Notes: generated from the letters alone by a model not told the origin. Shown: positions 22,229 to 32,133, counted from the stretch's first letter. The stretch is DNA of 64,000 bases from Leuctra nigra (GCA_934045905.1 OW203771.1:2108001-2172000); one strand, 5' to 3'. Numbers and translations: made by a program.

Positions 22229-22629
22229 ATAGGACAACATGCTACAGAAATGATACTCTGGTATTATGGCCAACTTCCAATGGAGTCAGGGATGGACCAA
22301 GGAAGTTCTAACTCGACCTCGGGCTAGAGAACTAATGCTGCCGTCTAGCGTGCGGCCTCAGCATCAACCGCAACATCAACAAGATGAATACAAACACTCA
22401 GAGTGTAATTGCTTCAGCCACAGGAGCTGCAGCATCCCGATCATCTGTGTGCTGAGATCAGCGAGAACTAATGTCTAGAGTACACAGCATCCCATACGAG
22501 ATCAATAGCGGAAGTCGCCGATGCAGCGAGGAAATGGAGATGTTTACAGCCCACTGGGGGTTTCATTCGACTATTGTTGGAGTTGATTGATTATCTTTTA
22601 TAAACAGCGATAAACAGAGCAGTGAGCGT
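22229..22629. other. Unique spacer
   Basis: Balanced composition. The frame at 22266-22478 shows no recognisable domain. No shared repeat was found. Confidence 0.35.
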
Positions 22630-22985
22630 GGCCTTGACGAGGTTTTTAATCGATTTTCATGAATATCTTTTACCAATGTAATTGTTAACAAAATAAGACT
22701 TTGTACGCGTATTCAGAACAGTTTACAGTATAAAATTTCATAGCTTGGAATGATTTATTAGATTTACTTTGTCCAACAGACGTTTAGTGCCTGAAAATTA
22801 GTAAAAATATGGCACTAAACGTCTGTAGACAAAATAAAACTATAGTAAACCCATTCCAAACCTTGAAATTATTTTCATTGAACTGAACACTCGTACAAAG
22901 CCCTATTTTGTTAACAATTACATTTGTAAAAGATATTGATAAAAATCGAATAAAAAAACTCTTCAAGGCCACACTCACTTTAAAC
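22630..22985. mobile_element. Foldback element F, copy 2
   Basis: Arms TTTTACCAATGTAATTGTTAACAAAATAAG and its complement surround CAGACGTTTAGTGCC / GGCACTAAACGTCTG. The outer ends are eroded: CTTGACGAGG.TTTTTAATCG on the left and CTCTTCAAGGCCACACTCAC on the right. Confidence 0.85.
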
Positions 22986-23154
22986 ACTCGAAATGCAATT
23001 CTATCAAAAAGATGAAACAATTTACTTTATCTAGATGTGGGATCGTGTCTCAAAAATCTTCAGAATTCCAGAATTACTGCAGATTTGCCATTGAAATCCT
23101 ACATAGATAGTTTCTTTCTCCATTGAGATTCAATTATGACTGCAGCTATAGGCT

Positions 23155-23245
23155 ATAATGGCGACGGATGAATGATTATGACGATGGATGGACGGTGGGA
23201 AGGAGGATGTCGTGGTCTATTATAGTATGGAATCTCTACGCCATT
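23155..23245 (-). mobile_element. SINE tail and partial body
   Basis: ATAATGGCGACGGATGAATG, ATGGATGGACGGTGGGAAGG and GTCGTGGTCTATTATAGTATGGAA read as the SINE 3' half on the minus strand. The head is missing. Confidence 0.75.
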
Positions 23246-23444
23246 TTCAATATAAATAAGAAAACAGATGAAGCCAACAAGCTTCTAATGATCTCTTCAG
23301 ATTGAATAAGATGGGATTCTTCTGGAAAAGAGCTGTGTATTTCCTAGCTACTTGGCTTGGATTGATTGCCTCTTATCATTGATTGAGCGCATTTTACTTG
23401 GGACTGTATACATTACAGGCGCATGGCAAGAAGTGTGGAAGTCA

Positions 23445-23475
23445 GGGGGTGGGAGTCTGCTGGGGGGGAGGGGGA
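23445..23475 (+). repeat. G-rich tract with G-quadruplex potential
   Basis: Four or more runs of at least 3 G: GGGGGTGGG, then GGGGGGGAGGGGG after a short spacer. Confidence 0.6.
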
Positions 23476-24320
23476 TAACAATCTTAGAGGGAGGGTTTAA
23501 GACCGTGAGACACAGAGCCAATATCTCGGGCATATTCACCGTTTCAGAACAATTGCAGTTCTAATTCATGATGTGTACAGTGTATTCGAAACCAGGTGAA
23601 TTATACAATATGTTTTGAAAATCAAATCCTGAGCAAAACTCCGAGCATAAAGTTGTTTCAAGTTATTCAAGTTTCTTGTTTTAACTTCCTGTTTAAGTGA
23701 TTTAATTTGTTAAATTATGCCTCCATAGCGTATTGATCAAATCATTTGAAATTGTTAGGTGACTCTTTCATCACCTTGCAGTTTTACAACAACAAAAATG
23801 CACTGGACGTGAAAATACTGATCATTCTATCTAAAATCCATCTCGAGAAGATTCAGTATGGGAATTACGAATTACGTGAAATATTGACTAGTGCATATAC
23901 GACAGTCATAGCGTATCGTGATAATTGGATGCAAGAAGGGCGTATCTCCACATTGTCAAACGTAAATGTTTCGCACATTCATAAACTTCAGGCGTCGATG
24001 ATTTCGTATTTCGTTATCGCTAGACAAATAAATCCCAGAAGATGACACTTCAACATAACAGTCAAACACACAGACTTTATATGACCATTCACGTATTACC
24101 ACAGATTTATCGTAAATTTCTTTCGATATTTGTGTACCTCCTCTTCATACAAAATATGTGATGCACGGTTCTATTCCATACAGTATTTTCATTCAAAATA
24201 ATATGTTGGCAGAAATATTTTCCCAATCCTGTACAATATTCAATAAATTGCATTTGTTTGTAATTTACGTTAAATACGTGGCTAAAGAAAAATGGTATTT
24301 GAACGAAATGCATTGTCTGC
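23476..24320. other. AT-rich spacer, no gene seen
   Basis: A 99-codon plus frame at 23746-24045 opens with TTG, not ATG, and has no domain I recognise. An AG acceptor-like site lies near 23756. It is too weak to call as an exon. Confidence 0.3.
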
Positions 24321-24420
24321 TTGTCAGGTTCCTTGACAATCAATCCTTGTTATTATCAATGAAACCTACAAACAGATTTAGATGATGCGTTAGTATACAG
24401 ACTTCATGAGATGCCGCCAT
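24321..24420 (-). repeat. Dispersed repeat D, copy 3, inverted
   Basis: GGTTCCTTGACAATCAATCC, TTGTTATTATCAATGAAA, TTTAGATGATGCGTTAGTAT and GACTTCATGAGATG are the complement of the D core. Confidence 0.75.
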
Positions 24421-24772
24421 CAAAATCTTGATCGGCCAACATTTTGTTTCGAATGTCGTTTTTAGTTTGGCTCCCTAAGACAAATCTTGGAAAATCATAT
24501 CAAATACGCATAGCTTTTAGGATTATTCTTATAATCTTGTAATGATTGTATAGCATGATTTTAAACCTAAAAATATTGTTGCTTGGAGATACATTCTGAT
24601 TTCATTTGTAAAATGAACCTTCAATTTTCCAAAATCTGGCAAGATATTTCTAAAGTAGTGATGCTTCATTATAAATGGTAAGACTACACTAAGACGCGAG
24701 TGTATCTGGCGCTCTTAAGCCCACCCTCCTGCTTCCAGCTCTGTCATAACACTCGGGAGCCATCCATCATTT

Positions 24773-24854
24773 AAGGGCTGTTATACGGGCGAGGGACAAG
24801 GGTGCGAAGCCCATGTGTGTTTAACGCACAGTTTGTGTCGGGCAAACAGCCCTT
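24773..24854. repeat. Short inverted repeat
   Basis: AAGGGCTGTT (24773-24782) and AACAGCCCTT (24845-24854) are perfect inverted ends of an 82-bp segment with a second pair GTGTGTTTAACGCACA inside. It may be a very short MITE. Confidence 0.5.
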
Positions 24855-25185
24855 ATTATTGCACAGTTAGCATCCCCTTGCCTTGCATGTAGCAGACCAC
24901 ATTGTCCTGGTCATCACAAAATACCAATATGTGGTGGACATTATTTCATCAATATGATTTTCAGTCGCGTTTTCCCAATGTCAAAAACAAACTTCAGATT
25001 GTGTTACGACATTTTCCAGAAACAATCTGCTTACCAGTTGCCATTATTCGATTTTGAAGTATGATGAAACTAGATTTTCCCTTCCAGCACCATGTGACAT
25101 CAGTATCACTTACACCCTCTCCAGCACCATTTAACATCATACGTACACCAGCATTAGTCATACTTCAAAATCGTATATTATAACT
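24855..25185. other. Unique spacer
   Basis: A near-repeat, CAGCACCATGTGACATCA / CAGCACCATTTAACATCA, lies at 25087-25141. The flanking CATACTTCAAAATCG (25159-25173) is the inverse of CGATTTTGAAGTATG (25050-25064). Nothing else was seen. Confidence 0.35.
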
Positions 25186-25587
25186 TTAAGAGGCAAACGG
25201 AAGCGAACGGAAATCGCACGGTTCGTCATAGCGTTTTTTTGAAATTTTGTTTTCCCACTTAATAATTTAAAAAAATTAGATAGTAACGACCCATTACAGC
25301 CTAATATACTAAATAATGCCGCACATTGGAGTTCATTATGACCTCTGGTACGACCTCAAAGTGTTAAATACGATATTTTTAATAAAATAATCGAAAATAA
25401 TCGTATTTAACACTTTGAGTTCGTACCAGAGGTCATAATGAACTCCAGTGTGCGGAATTATTTAGTCTATTGGGCTGTAATGGGTCGTTACTATCTGATT
25501 TTTTAAAATTATTGAGTGAGAAGACACAATTTCAAAAAACGCTATGACGAACCTTGCGATTCCCGCTCGCTTCCGTTTGCCTCTTAA
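25186..25587. mobile_element. TTAA-flanked foldback element A, complete copy
   Basis: 402 bp. TTAA lies at both ends (25186-25189, 25584-25587). TIRs TTAAGAGGCAAACGGAAGCG and its complement extend the full length of each arm, with TAGTAACGACCCATTACAGC, CCGCACATTGGAGTTCATTATG and GTGTTAAATACGAT inverted about a short AT centre. The minus frame 25462-25902 runs into the right arm and is not a gene. Confidence 0.9.
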
Positions 25588-25760
25588 GAACGTTACTTCA
25601 AGAAATGGAACCCTTTTTGTGTGCATTCGACTAATGTTATCTAGTCTTCGGGAACAGAAAGTAAATTTGACTTCTTTTTTCATAAATATTTGTCTGATAG
25701 TCAAATTCGGAAAATCCTCCGAAGTTTGTCCTTGATTTCTAAAGCCCCATTTACACGGTG

Positions 25761-25922
25761 CAATTTCTTGTACAACTTCTGTGCCACACTTCTGTGTCAC
25801 ACTTCTTGCATGGAAATTAGAACATGTTTTAAGTTCTGTGACAGAAAGATGCGTCGTGTCAATACTCAATACAAAATTGTATGAAAAATGGAAATGTGAC
25901 ACAGAAGTTGTTCAAGAAATTG
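25761..25922. mobile_element. Short foldback element M
   Basis: CAATTTCTTGTACAACTTCTGTG and CACAGAAGTTGTTCAAGAAATTG are near-perfect inverted ends of a 162-bp segment. Inner GTGTCACA motifs repeat the pairing. Confidence 0.7.
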
Positions 25923-26261
25923 GATGAAAATAAATTAATTTATCTTGTCTGTCTCCTCATGGACTTCACTTTTTCATCAATATTTGTTTGATAAGAGATC
26001 AAAGATTCGGAAAATCTGTCTAAGGATGTCCTCGACATATCAGGAAAATCTCGCCAATGTGATGAAAACAAATTGATGTCTCTGTGTTCTCTCATCTCCG
26101 CCAGATGTCAGCACTGCCCAGCCTCCGCATCACGTGGTCCCCACAGCCGCCACCGCGCGGCGCTCGCATCAGTCTGGCTGCGGTACAGCGCCGCGCAACG
26201 CAACTGCATCAACATCTCAACAGCCTCGTGTTTACAAACACACCACTTTGTCTAGTGGCAT
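25923..26261. other. Unique spacer with GC-rich part
   Basis: 26090-26240 is GC-rich. Two overlapping plus frames stay open there, which composition alone explains. No domain was recognised. Confidence 0.3.
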
Positions 26262-26269
26262 GTCATCAA

Positions 26270-26904
26270 TAGAGACAGGATAGTTATGCAGTGTCATAAT
26301 ATTTCAAATGCATTTTAGAGTCATGTGAATTGAGATGGATGCGCTTCATGTTTAAAAAATGCAAATAAAGCAAACTTGATGTTGCATATTTTGCATATTT
26401 TGGCCCTTTTTGGAAAAATTGCATAAAACGTGCATAAAACGGCTATGATAGTGCATATTCGTGCATAAACAGGGGTTTTTTACATTTCTGTAATTTTCCC
26501 TAATATGTTTTGGTTTCCAAGTATTTTTTCAATGTATGAGTGACTCATTTTAAAAACACTATACCAAAATAAAAATTGGCTAAATTATAGAGTAGAAATC
26601 GCTTAGAAACGCACCAAATGAATTCCAGAAATCAAAACTTATGCATTTATGCAGCGGACCCGCATGATACTGGGGGGGCCACCCCCCAGACCCCCCTTTG
26701 TTTCCGTGGACAATCGCATTTCCCGTCATACCTATTTTACACGCCAAAGTAGTCCGCCAATCCAATGGTAGTGCATAAAAATGCATATTTCGTATGATAG
26801 TGCATAAATCGTGCGTGCATATTTGGGGGGGGGGGGGGGGGGTTGATAGTGCATAAGTGCATGCATATTTGAGAGTTTTATACTGCATAACTATCCTGAC
26901 CTTA
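26270..26904. mobile_element. hAT-like non-autonomous element
   Basis: Flanked by identical 8-bp GTCATCAA (26262-26269 and 26905-26912), the hAT duplication length. TIRs share CAGGATAGTTATGCAGT behind a 6-bp diverged tip (TAGAGA / TAAGGT). Subterminal GTGCATA/TGCATA motifs are repeated many times on both sides, as expected of transposase-binding subterminal repeats. It includes an 18-nt poly-G (26825-26842) and a GGGGGGGCCACCCCCC block near 26671. No transposase is present. Confidence 0.85.
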
Positions 26905-27020
26905 GTCATCAACATGTACCAGGGATCATACTGGCTTATACGACTCTGATAACAAGGTATTGGCAATGAATGAGAAGGTTATTGTCAAGAATCAAGATAA
27001 AGAAATGCAAATGTTAACTG

Positions 27021-27091
27021 CCTCGATAGCTCAGCTGGTAGAGCATCTGACTGGATATCGGAAGGTCGTGGGATCGAGTCCCACTCGAGGA
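27021..27091 (+). tRNA. tRNA-Tyr-like cloverleaf, probably a pseudogene or SINE head
   Basis: It folds fully: 6-bp acceptor CCTCGA/TCGAGG, D stem GCTC/GAGC, anticodon stem TCTGA/TCGGA, 5-nt variable loop AGGTC and T stem GTGGG/CCCAC. The A box TAGCTCAGCTGG is intact. The B box is GGATCGAGTCC, so T54 is replaced by A. The sequence resembles animal tRNA-Tyr, but the loop CTGGATA reads GGA (Ser) with T at position 37, and there is no Ser-type long arm or Tyr intron. The seventh acceptor pair would be G-A. A SINE body lies about 100 bp downstream. Confidence 0.5.
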
Positions 27092-27184
27092 AAATCTTTT
27101 CTCATTGCAGTTGGTATTTATTTACATTTATCAGAGTTATTTACTTCCCAAGAAAAGATTTGAAAGCTTATGATATCTGCACAA

Positions 27185-27270
27185 AGCAAGTCGGCTATAG
27201 GCAAATGCTGGGAAGGTACCCTGATAAAATCCACGACCAACTCTTCCCATCGTCCATTCCAAACTATCAC
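27185..27270 (+). mobile_element. SINE body fragment downstream of the tRNA-like unit
   Basis: GGCTATAGGCAAATGCTGGGAAGGTACCCTG, TCCACGACCAACTCTTCCCATCGTCCATTCC. Between it and the tRNA-like unit lies a small inverted pair AAATCTTTTCT / AGAAAAGATTT (27093-27162), perhaps an insertion that separated head from body. Confidence 0.7.
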
Positions 27271-27339
27271 GATTGTCTCAATTAAATTGAATTTTAAAAA
27301 ATAATATATTATAGCGACTATTTCAAGCTTATAGAACTA

Positions 27340-27575
27340 ATATTGTCATCCACTGGAGTACATTATGACCTCAAATGGTAAAATACGACTATTTTGGGAT
27401 TGATTTCGTATAACTGGGCTGCGATCGTGTAAAATGACAACTCCCTTGTCACGGTGACAACACCCTAGAAGGCCGTGAATAACATTGAGATGAGAAGCTT
27501 GTCACCGTGACAAGAAAGTTGTCATTTTACACGATCGAAGCCCAGGACATACCAAAGGTCGTATAATTACTCCAA
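27340..27575. mobile_element. Diverged A-like core carrying a perfect hairpin
   Basis: CCACTGGAGTACATTATGACC on the left and a weaker inverted match AAAGGTCGTATAATTACTCCA on the right resemble the centre of element A. Between them, 27414-27545 forms a hairpin: CTGGGCT.CGATCGTGTAAAATGACAACT with its complement, plus TTGTCACGGTGACAA. Confidence 0.65.
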
Positions 27576-27582
27576 TAAACTT

Positions 27583-28050
27583 AAGGTTGAGCAATCGATC
27601 GATATACAAAAATATTTTTTCTTGAAATTACAAGTTCAAAAAACGTTTTCCTACATTTCAACTATATTTAAGAACAACAGATTTATTTAATGTCCATTAG
27701 TTTGCAACTCCAGTCCAACAATGAGTTTTCAATTTTATGTCTTTTGAGAATGAACAAAACTTTAACATGGGAGGTATAGGAAAATAATTTCGAATTTGGT
27801 TTATAACTTTTAAAATAGCTCACGTTGGTAATGTTTTCCATTTTTTTCTGATAGTGTGTCCATATGTCTACCATAATAAAAAATTTCGTTCAAATCTATC
27901 GACGAAAAAATTAGATCTTCATTATTAGCCTAAAAATTACACGATTTTCTTTTTCCGCCATAAGATAACATGGTGGAGACAAATCAATTTATCTCAGAAA
28001 CTGGACACGAGAACGTTTAATTTTTTCAGGGAATGAGTTTTTCATGATTA
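27583..28050 (+). repeat. Dispersed repeat I, copy 1
   Basis: About 470 bp collinear with 48170-48640. Shared blocks: TTTGCAACTCC / CTTGCAACTCC, GGAGGTATAGGAAAAT, ATTAGATCTTCATTATTAGCC, CATAAGATAACATGG and TTTATCTCAGAAACT. Element A copy 3 starts immediately after it. No terminal inverted repeat or coding frame is shared. Confidence 0.8.
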
Positions 28051-28453
28051 TTAAGAGGCAAACGGAAGCGAGCGGAAATCGCACGGTTCTTCAGAGCGTT
28101 TTTTTGAAATTGTGTCTTCCCACTTAAATATTTTAAAAAATCAGATAGTAACGACCCATAACAGCTTAATATACTAAATAATGCCGCACACTGGAGTTCA
28201 TTATGACCTCTGGTACGACCTCAAAGTGTTAAATACGATTATTTTCGATTATTTTAATAAAAATATCGTATTTAACACTTTGAGGTCGCACCTGAGGTCA
28301 TAATGAACTCCAGTTTGCGGCATTATTTAGTCTATTAGGCTGTAATGGGTCGTTACTATCTGATTTTTTAAAATTACTAAGTGGGAAGACAACATTTCAA
28401 AAAAACTCTCTGACGAACCGTGCGATTTCCGTTCGCTTCCGTTTGCCTCTTAA
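28051..28453. mobile_element. TTAA-flanked foldback element A, second complete copy
   Basis: 403 bp with TTAA at 28051-28054 and 28450-28453. TIRs and internal blocks are collinear with 25186-25587. It sits at the end of repeat I, whose other copy continues past this point, so it probably inserted there. Confidence 0.9.
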
Positions 28454-28737
28454 AACGCTACGTCTCGAGTGAACGGCCGGTGTCTGAAATGTATGAAGTG
28501 TAACAACTCTCAAACATCAATTACATTCCCGATGAACGAGTGCCGCGTGAAATCCGAGAGGAAAGCACCGCGAATTGATTGGACCTCGGCGTCACTTTCA
28601 TCTCCGGGCGGCGATAATTCATCTCGACCGCAGATTCACGCCGACAATCTCGTCGCTGGACCAGGAGAAAGTCGCGCCAGATCATCGACACTTGAGAAGA
28701 GTCATCGTCAGAACTGCTGCTCGCTTACTTTTAATGA
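28454..28737. other. GC-richer unique segment
   Basis: Balanced composition (about half G+C) and no repeat relation to the rest of the window. A 109-codon plus frame (28469-28798) and a minus frame are open, but no domain was recognised. The plus frame runs into the following foldback. Confidence 0.3.
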
Positions 28738-28976
28738 TAGGAAACGTATAGTAAAATACAAATATTTGAACAGAAACACTGGTATTGTCAAGGAGTAAAA
28801 ATAAAAAGAGTCCGCAATATTTCGCCGATGCGTTCGACCGGCTTTGTCAAGCGAGACTGACCGAGTATTTTTACTTCTTGACAATACCAGTGTTTCTGTT
28901 CAAATAATTGTATTTTACTAAGTTGTTTCCTGGTATATTATCTTCTTCTTTGTTTTTATTAGGAAACGTATAGTAA
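28738..28976. mobile_element. Foldback insertion between 17-bp direct repeats
   Basis: TAGGAAACGTATAGTAA occurs at 28738-28754 and 28960-28976. Between them, ACAGAAACACTGGTATTGTC and its complement pair over arms of about 55 bp (28749-28802, 28866-28920). A third, inverted, diverged copy of the flank (TATTTTACTAAG.TGTTTCCT) ends the right arm near 28931. Confidence 0.7.
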
Positions 28977-29017
28977 CGTAGTACCAAATTAATAATTAGC
29001 TTTGATGTCGATACATT

Positions 29018-29338
29018 TTAAGACGGCTGGGTAGTGAGTTTGACCTTGAAGAGATTTTTAATCGATTTTTAACAATATCTTTTACCAATGGAATTGTTAA
29101 CAAAATAAGGCTTTGTACGAGTATTCAGAACAGTTCAATGAAAATAATTTCATAGTTTGGAATAAGTTTTTAGTTTTATTTTGTCCTACATATGTTTAGT
29201 GCCCAATTTTCGGGCACTAAACATATGTAGGACAAAATAAAACTAAAAACTTATTCCAAACTATGAAATTATTTTCATTGAACTGTTCTGAATACTCGTA
29301 CAAAGCCCTATTTTGTTAACAATTCCATTGGTAAAAGA
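29018..29338. mobile_element. Foldback element F, copy 3, right end lost
   Basis: Begins TTAAGACGGCTGGGTAGTGAG. The arms pair perfectly around ATATGTTTAGTGCCC / GGGCACTAAACATATG, and the centre is only a few bp. The right arm stops at GGTAAAAGATT, where element H follows. Confidence 0.85.
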
Positions 29339-29352
29339 TTCACGATTCACTA

Positions 29353-29499
29353 GACGATTCACAAACTATGTTTTTACTTATCTCAATATTTCACCTGCTT
29401 TACAGTAGGCTTCAAAAAGTAGGCTGTCAAAATACTCCTCATGAAGTCTGCTGTAAAGCAGGTGAAATATTGAGATAAAAACATAGTTTGTGAATCGTC
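29353..29499. mobile_element. Foldback element H
   Basis: GACGATTCACAAACTATGTT and AACATAGTTTGTGAATCGTC-type arms pair over about 50 bp, including CAATATTTCACCTGCTTTACA. It appears to have truncated the adjacent F copy. Confidence 0.75.
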
Positions 29500-29567
29500 C
29501 AAAGTAGAGAATTACGAAGTCTGGTTATATTTAGTAGTGTTTGACTTAGCTTTGTTCTAAGACTAAG

Positions 29568-29646
29568 CTAATGGCGACGGCTGCATTATGACAGAGATCT
29601 ATGTTGAAGATTAGGTTGGGAAGTAGGCGGTCGTGGCCTATTACAG
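29568..29646 (-). mobile_element. SINE tail and partial body
   Basis: TAATGGCGACGG, GTTGGGAAGTAGGCGGTCGTGGCCTATTACAGTA. Confidence 0.7.
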
Positions 29647-29677
29647 TAACACTTGCGTCGGAATCGGTGCATTTAAA

Positions 29678-29806
29678 ACTTCCTTGCTACTTTCATCGAG
29701 GAAATGTAGTTACGTACTTTAAATGCAGACGATTTATCGAAACATTCCTATCAGAACTTCCTTGCTACTTTCATCGAGGAAATGTAGTTACGTACTTTAA
29801 ATGCAG
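29678..29806. repeat. 78-bp tandem duplication
   Basis: ACTTCCTTGCTACTTTCATC, GAGGAAATGTAGTTACGTAC and TTTAAATGCAG recur identically at 29678 and 29756. The near-identity implies a recent duplication. Confidence 0.9.
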
Positions 29807-29896
29807 TCTGCTTTTTATAATAATACATTGATAAGGTACAGGCTGAAAAGGCAGATATTTTAAGTAGTGTTTTACGTCGTACTGTTCTAAAACCAG

Positions 29897-30115
29897 TCTA
29901 ATGGCGACGGACTGATTCTGTTGAAGAATATGTAAGGGAAGCGAGGCGGTGTGGTCTCCTTTCGGACCTGGGTGCACATGTACCTACTAGCAGAATTAGA
30001 AGAACGAGATTTTCTTTTCTGTCAGAGAAGTTTTTCTCGACATCAGTCACAATAAGTTCCGAAAGGTATAATAGGGAACCTTCCCAACATTTGCCTACAA
30101 ACTTGAGAAATCGGT
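29897..30115 (-). mobile_element. SINE copy split by a 110-bp insertion
   Basis: Tail and body: TAATGGCGACGGACTGATTC, AAGCGAGGCGGTGTGGTC (29899-29957). The body resumes at TAATAGGGAACCTTCCCAACATTTGCC (30069-30095). The interruption is bounded by CCTTTCGGA / TCCGAAAGG inverted ends. Confidence 0.7.
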
Positions 30116-30597
30116 TGTTTCGTGTTCCTATTCGGTTTGGCTTGAGACGGCGAATGCGTTTGAATGCGTCTGTACGATGTGTTGAGCGTTGCATGCAGGA
30201 ATCTACCGCTTGATCCTAGAGGCCCTGCCTGTGCCAATGACCGGCTAGACTGTGGGAACGCCGCGCAAACCAAACCGTTCATTCACGTTCGTGCGCACCA
30301 CACGGTCACTTGCAACCTTTTCAGAACGACGCGAACTAAAAGAATTTAATCAGTGTCCACTTAAAAAAATCACGTCAAAATCTGAAAAAAAAAATTAAAA
30401 ATGTGTAAAAAAATTAAATTTTAAATTTTAAAAATTAAAAAAAATAAGAAATCATAAAAAAAAATTAAAAAATCAGTGGCAAAAATCAAAAATTTAAAAG
30501 AAATCACGAAAAATCAAAGATTTTTTTTTAAATCATGAAAATCAAAAAATCATAAAATCAAAAAATTAGGTGTACACTAAAATATGACGCAGTGTTG
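30116..30597. other. Spacer with A-rich low-complexity tract
   Basis: 30120-30350 is of balanced composition. 30361-30570 is a degenerate A-rich repeat of AAAAATC-type units (AAATCA, AAAATTAAA). No gene was seen. Confidence 0.5.
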
Positions 30598-30785
30598 TGA
30601 GGAGCTATGGAGGTCAGGGGTTCGATTCCTGTCACAGTCTTTCGCGGTTACCATCAGTGAGAGAGGCAAATAATGGGAAGGTGTCCTGTTGATAGTCCAC
30701 GACCGTCTACTTCTCTCCGTAGATCCTTATTCATAGCCTAATTGCAGATCAGTACGACAATGAACAAGGATAACATGAATGAACT
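30598..30785 (+). mobile_element. SINE, near full length
   Basis: A B box (GGGTTCGATTCC, about 30618-30629) lies in the head. The body follows: AGAGAGGCAAATAATGGGAAGG, GATAGTCCACGACCGTC, TACTTCTCTCCGT, then tail CATAGCCTAATTGCAGATCAGTACGAC. The A box is degenerate. Confidence 0.75.
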
Positions 30786-31398
30786 GATAAAAAGTTCTAC
30801 AACTATGGTGGTGACAATTTACCAATCTCTACCTGCACCTATATAGTGGTTCAAGTTGAAATATTTCAATTTGAATTTGCTACCATTTACATAAAATGGA
30901 CCAATGGTGATGGGAGGAGTCAATGTAGAATAATAGTTCACTTTACTCACACTGGAGCAGCACTGTCCATATAGTGGGAGAGGGAGCCAATCAAACGTGT
31001 GGGGGAAAGACAGTTGAATTTCAAAATGGATCCATTTGCTTTCCATTAGCATTAGCTAATTAGCTGTCACAGCCTTCTTGACGGTCACGGCCCACATCCT
31101 TCTGTCATCTGTTTTATTCGTGACGTCACATAGCAAGATAATGACTAGTGATCCATTAAGGGTGGTAAATATTTTTTACTTTTTGCTCGAATTATTTTCG
31201 CGCGCAAGATTTCAAACGAACTTAAGGGTTGTTCCGGAATGTTGTCGCGTGTTCCGAAACACCTCTGGAGCGCCGCGTTCGCCGGCATGACGTCACCGCA
31301 TCACGTGCTCGACATGTGCCCTGTGACGTCAGAGCGGTATCGAGCGTCTGCACCGCGTGGGAGGGGGGTGGAATCCATCACACTCTATAGAAGCAGAG
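30786..31398. other. Spacer with GC-rich 3' part
   Basis: 31190-31380 is GC-rich with several GTGACGTCA/TGACGTCA motifs (CRE-like octamers at 31120, 31286 and 31324). No gene is attached to them. Confidence 0.3.
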
Positions 31399-31453
31399 AG
31401 CCATTATGGGGAGGTTCCTACCAACAGGCCACGACCGCCTCCTTCTCACAGTG
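31399..31453 (+). mobile_element. SINE body fragment, broken by a hAT-like element
   Basis: GAGCCATTATGGGGAGGTTCC, CAACAGGCCACGACCGCCTCC. It ends at the left TIR of the next element. Confidence 0.65.
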
Positions 31454-31896
31454 CAGGGCTGCCACTCACATTGCTCCTCAAAAATAGTATAAATAGTGAC
31501 TAAAATGACTGGAAAAAGTGACAAAAAGTGGCTGGAAAGTGACAAATTAAATGAAATTAGAGACATTTTATGATAATTGCACGTTTATTTCAAAGTAATG
31601 TTTCGCGTTGTTTCGCGTTTATTTTTCAAGACAAAGTAGCGCCAATTTTAAAACTCAGAACACGACCCCACACCAATCGTTTTTAAAACAATAATGCTGA
31701 AGAATTGAGATTTTTTGGAAATTAATTGTTGAAAGACCTAAGGAAATTAAAAATTAATAAACAAAAAACAAAATAATTATATTTTATTACTATTTTAGCC
31801 AATAATAGTGACTAATTTGCTAAAAAAAGCTAATTAAAGTGACAAGGGAAAATATAAGTGACTTATAGTGATAATAGTGACTGAGTGGCAGCCCTG
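31454..31896. mobile_element. hAT-like non-autonomous element, CAGGGCTGCC family
   Basis: TIRs CAGGGCTGCCACTCA and TGAGTGGCAGCCCTG are perfect over 15 bp. CACAGTG flanks both sides (31447-31453, 31897-31903), seven of the expected eight bases. The interior is AT-rich with repeated AGTGACTA/ATAGTGAC subterminal motifs on both sides. No transposase. Confidence 0.8.
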
Positions 31897-31921
31897 CACA
31901 GTGTCCTGAAGCATTCTACGT

Positions 31922-32133
31922 CGAAATTACATTTCATACGGCACCCAGCGGTACAAGAAAATAGACCATTTTACACCAAAATAATAATTATTGATTAGCA
32001 AAAAAAATATTACCAAGCGATAACCCTAAGTTTGTCTTTTATCTAATCATAATTAAAATTTCAAATCATTTCGTCAGCCCATTTTGTCTCCAATTGTATC
32101 CAAAAAAAGTGCCTGCAACTAAGACAAATCGCT
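31922..32133. mobile_element. Foldback repeat family B, copy 3, right half
   Basis: Begins at AAATTACATTTCATACGGCACCC and runs through GATAACCCTAAGTTTGTC, CTAATCATAATTAAAATTTC and CCAATTGTATCC to ATCGCTAG. The left arm is absent. Confidence 0.7.

Noticed and set aside
23746..24045. 99-codon gene
   Set aside because: It starts with TTG after an upstream stop, lies in AT-rich DNA and resembles no known family.
25462..25902. 146-codon minus-strand gene
   Set aside because: It runs through the right arm of element A and into foldback M; no domain is visible.
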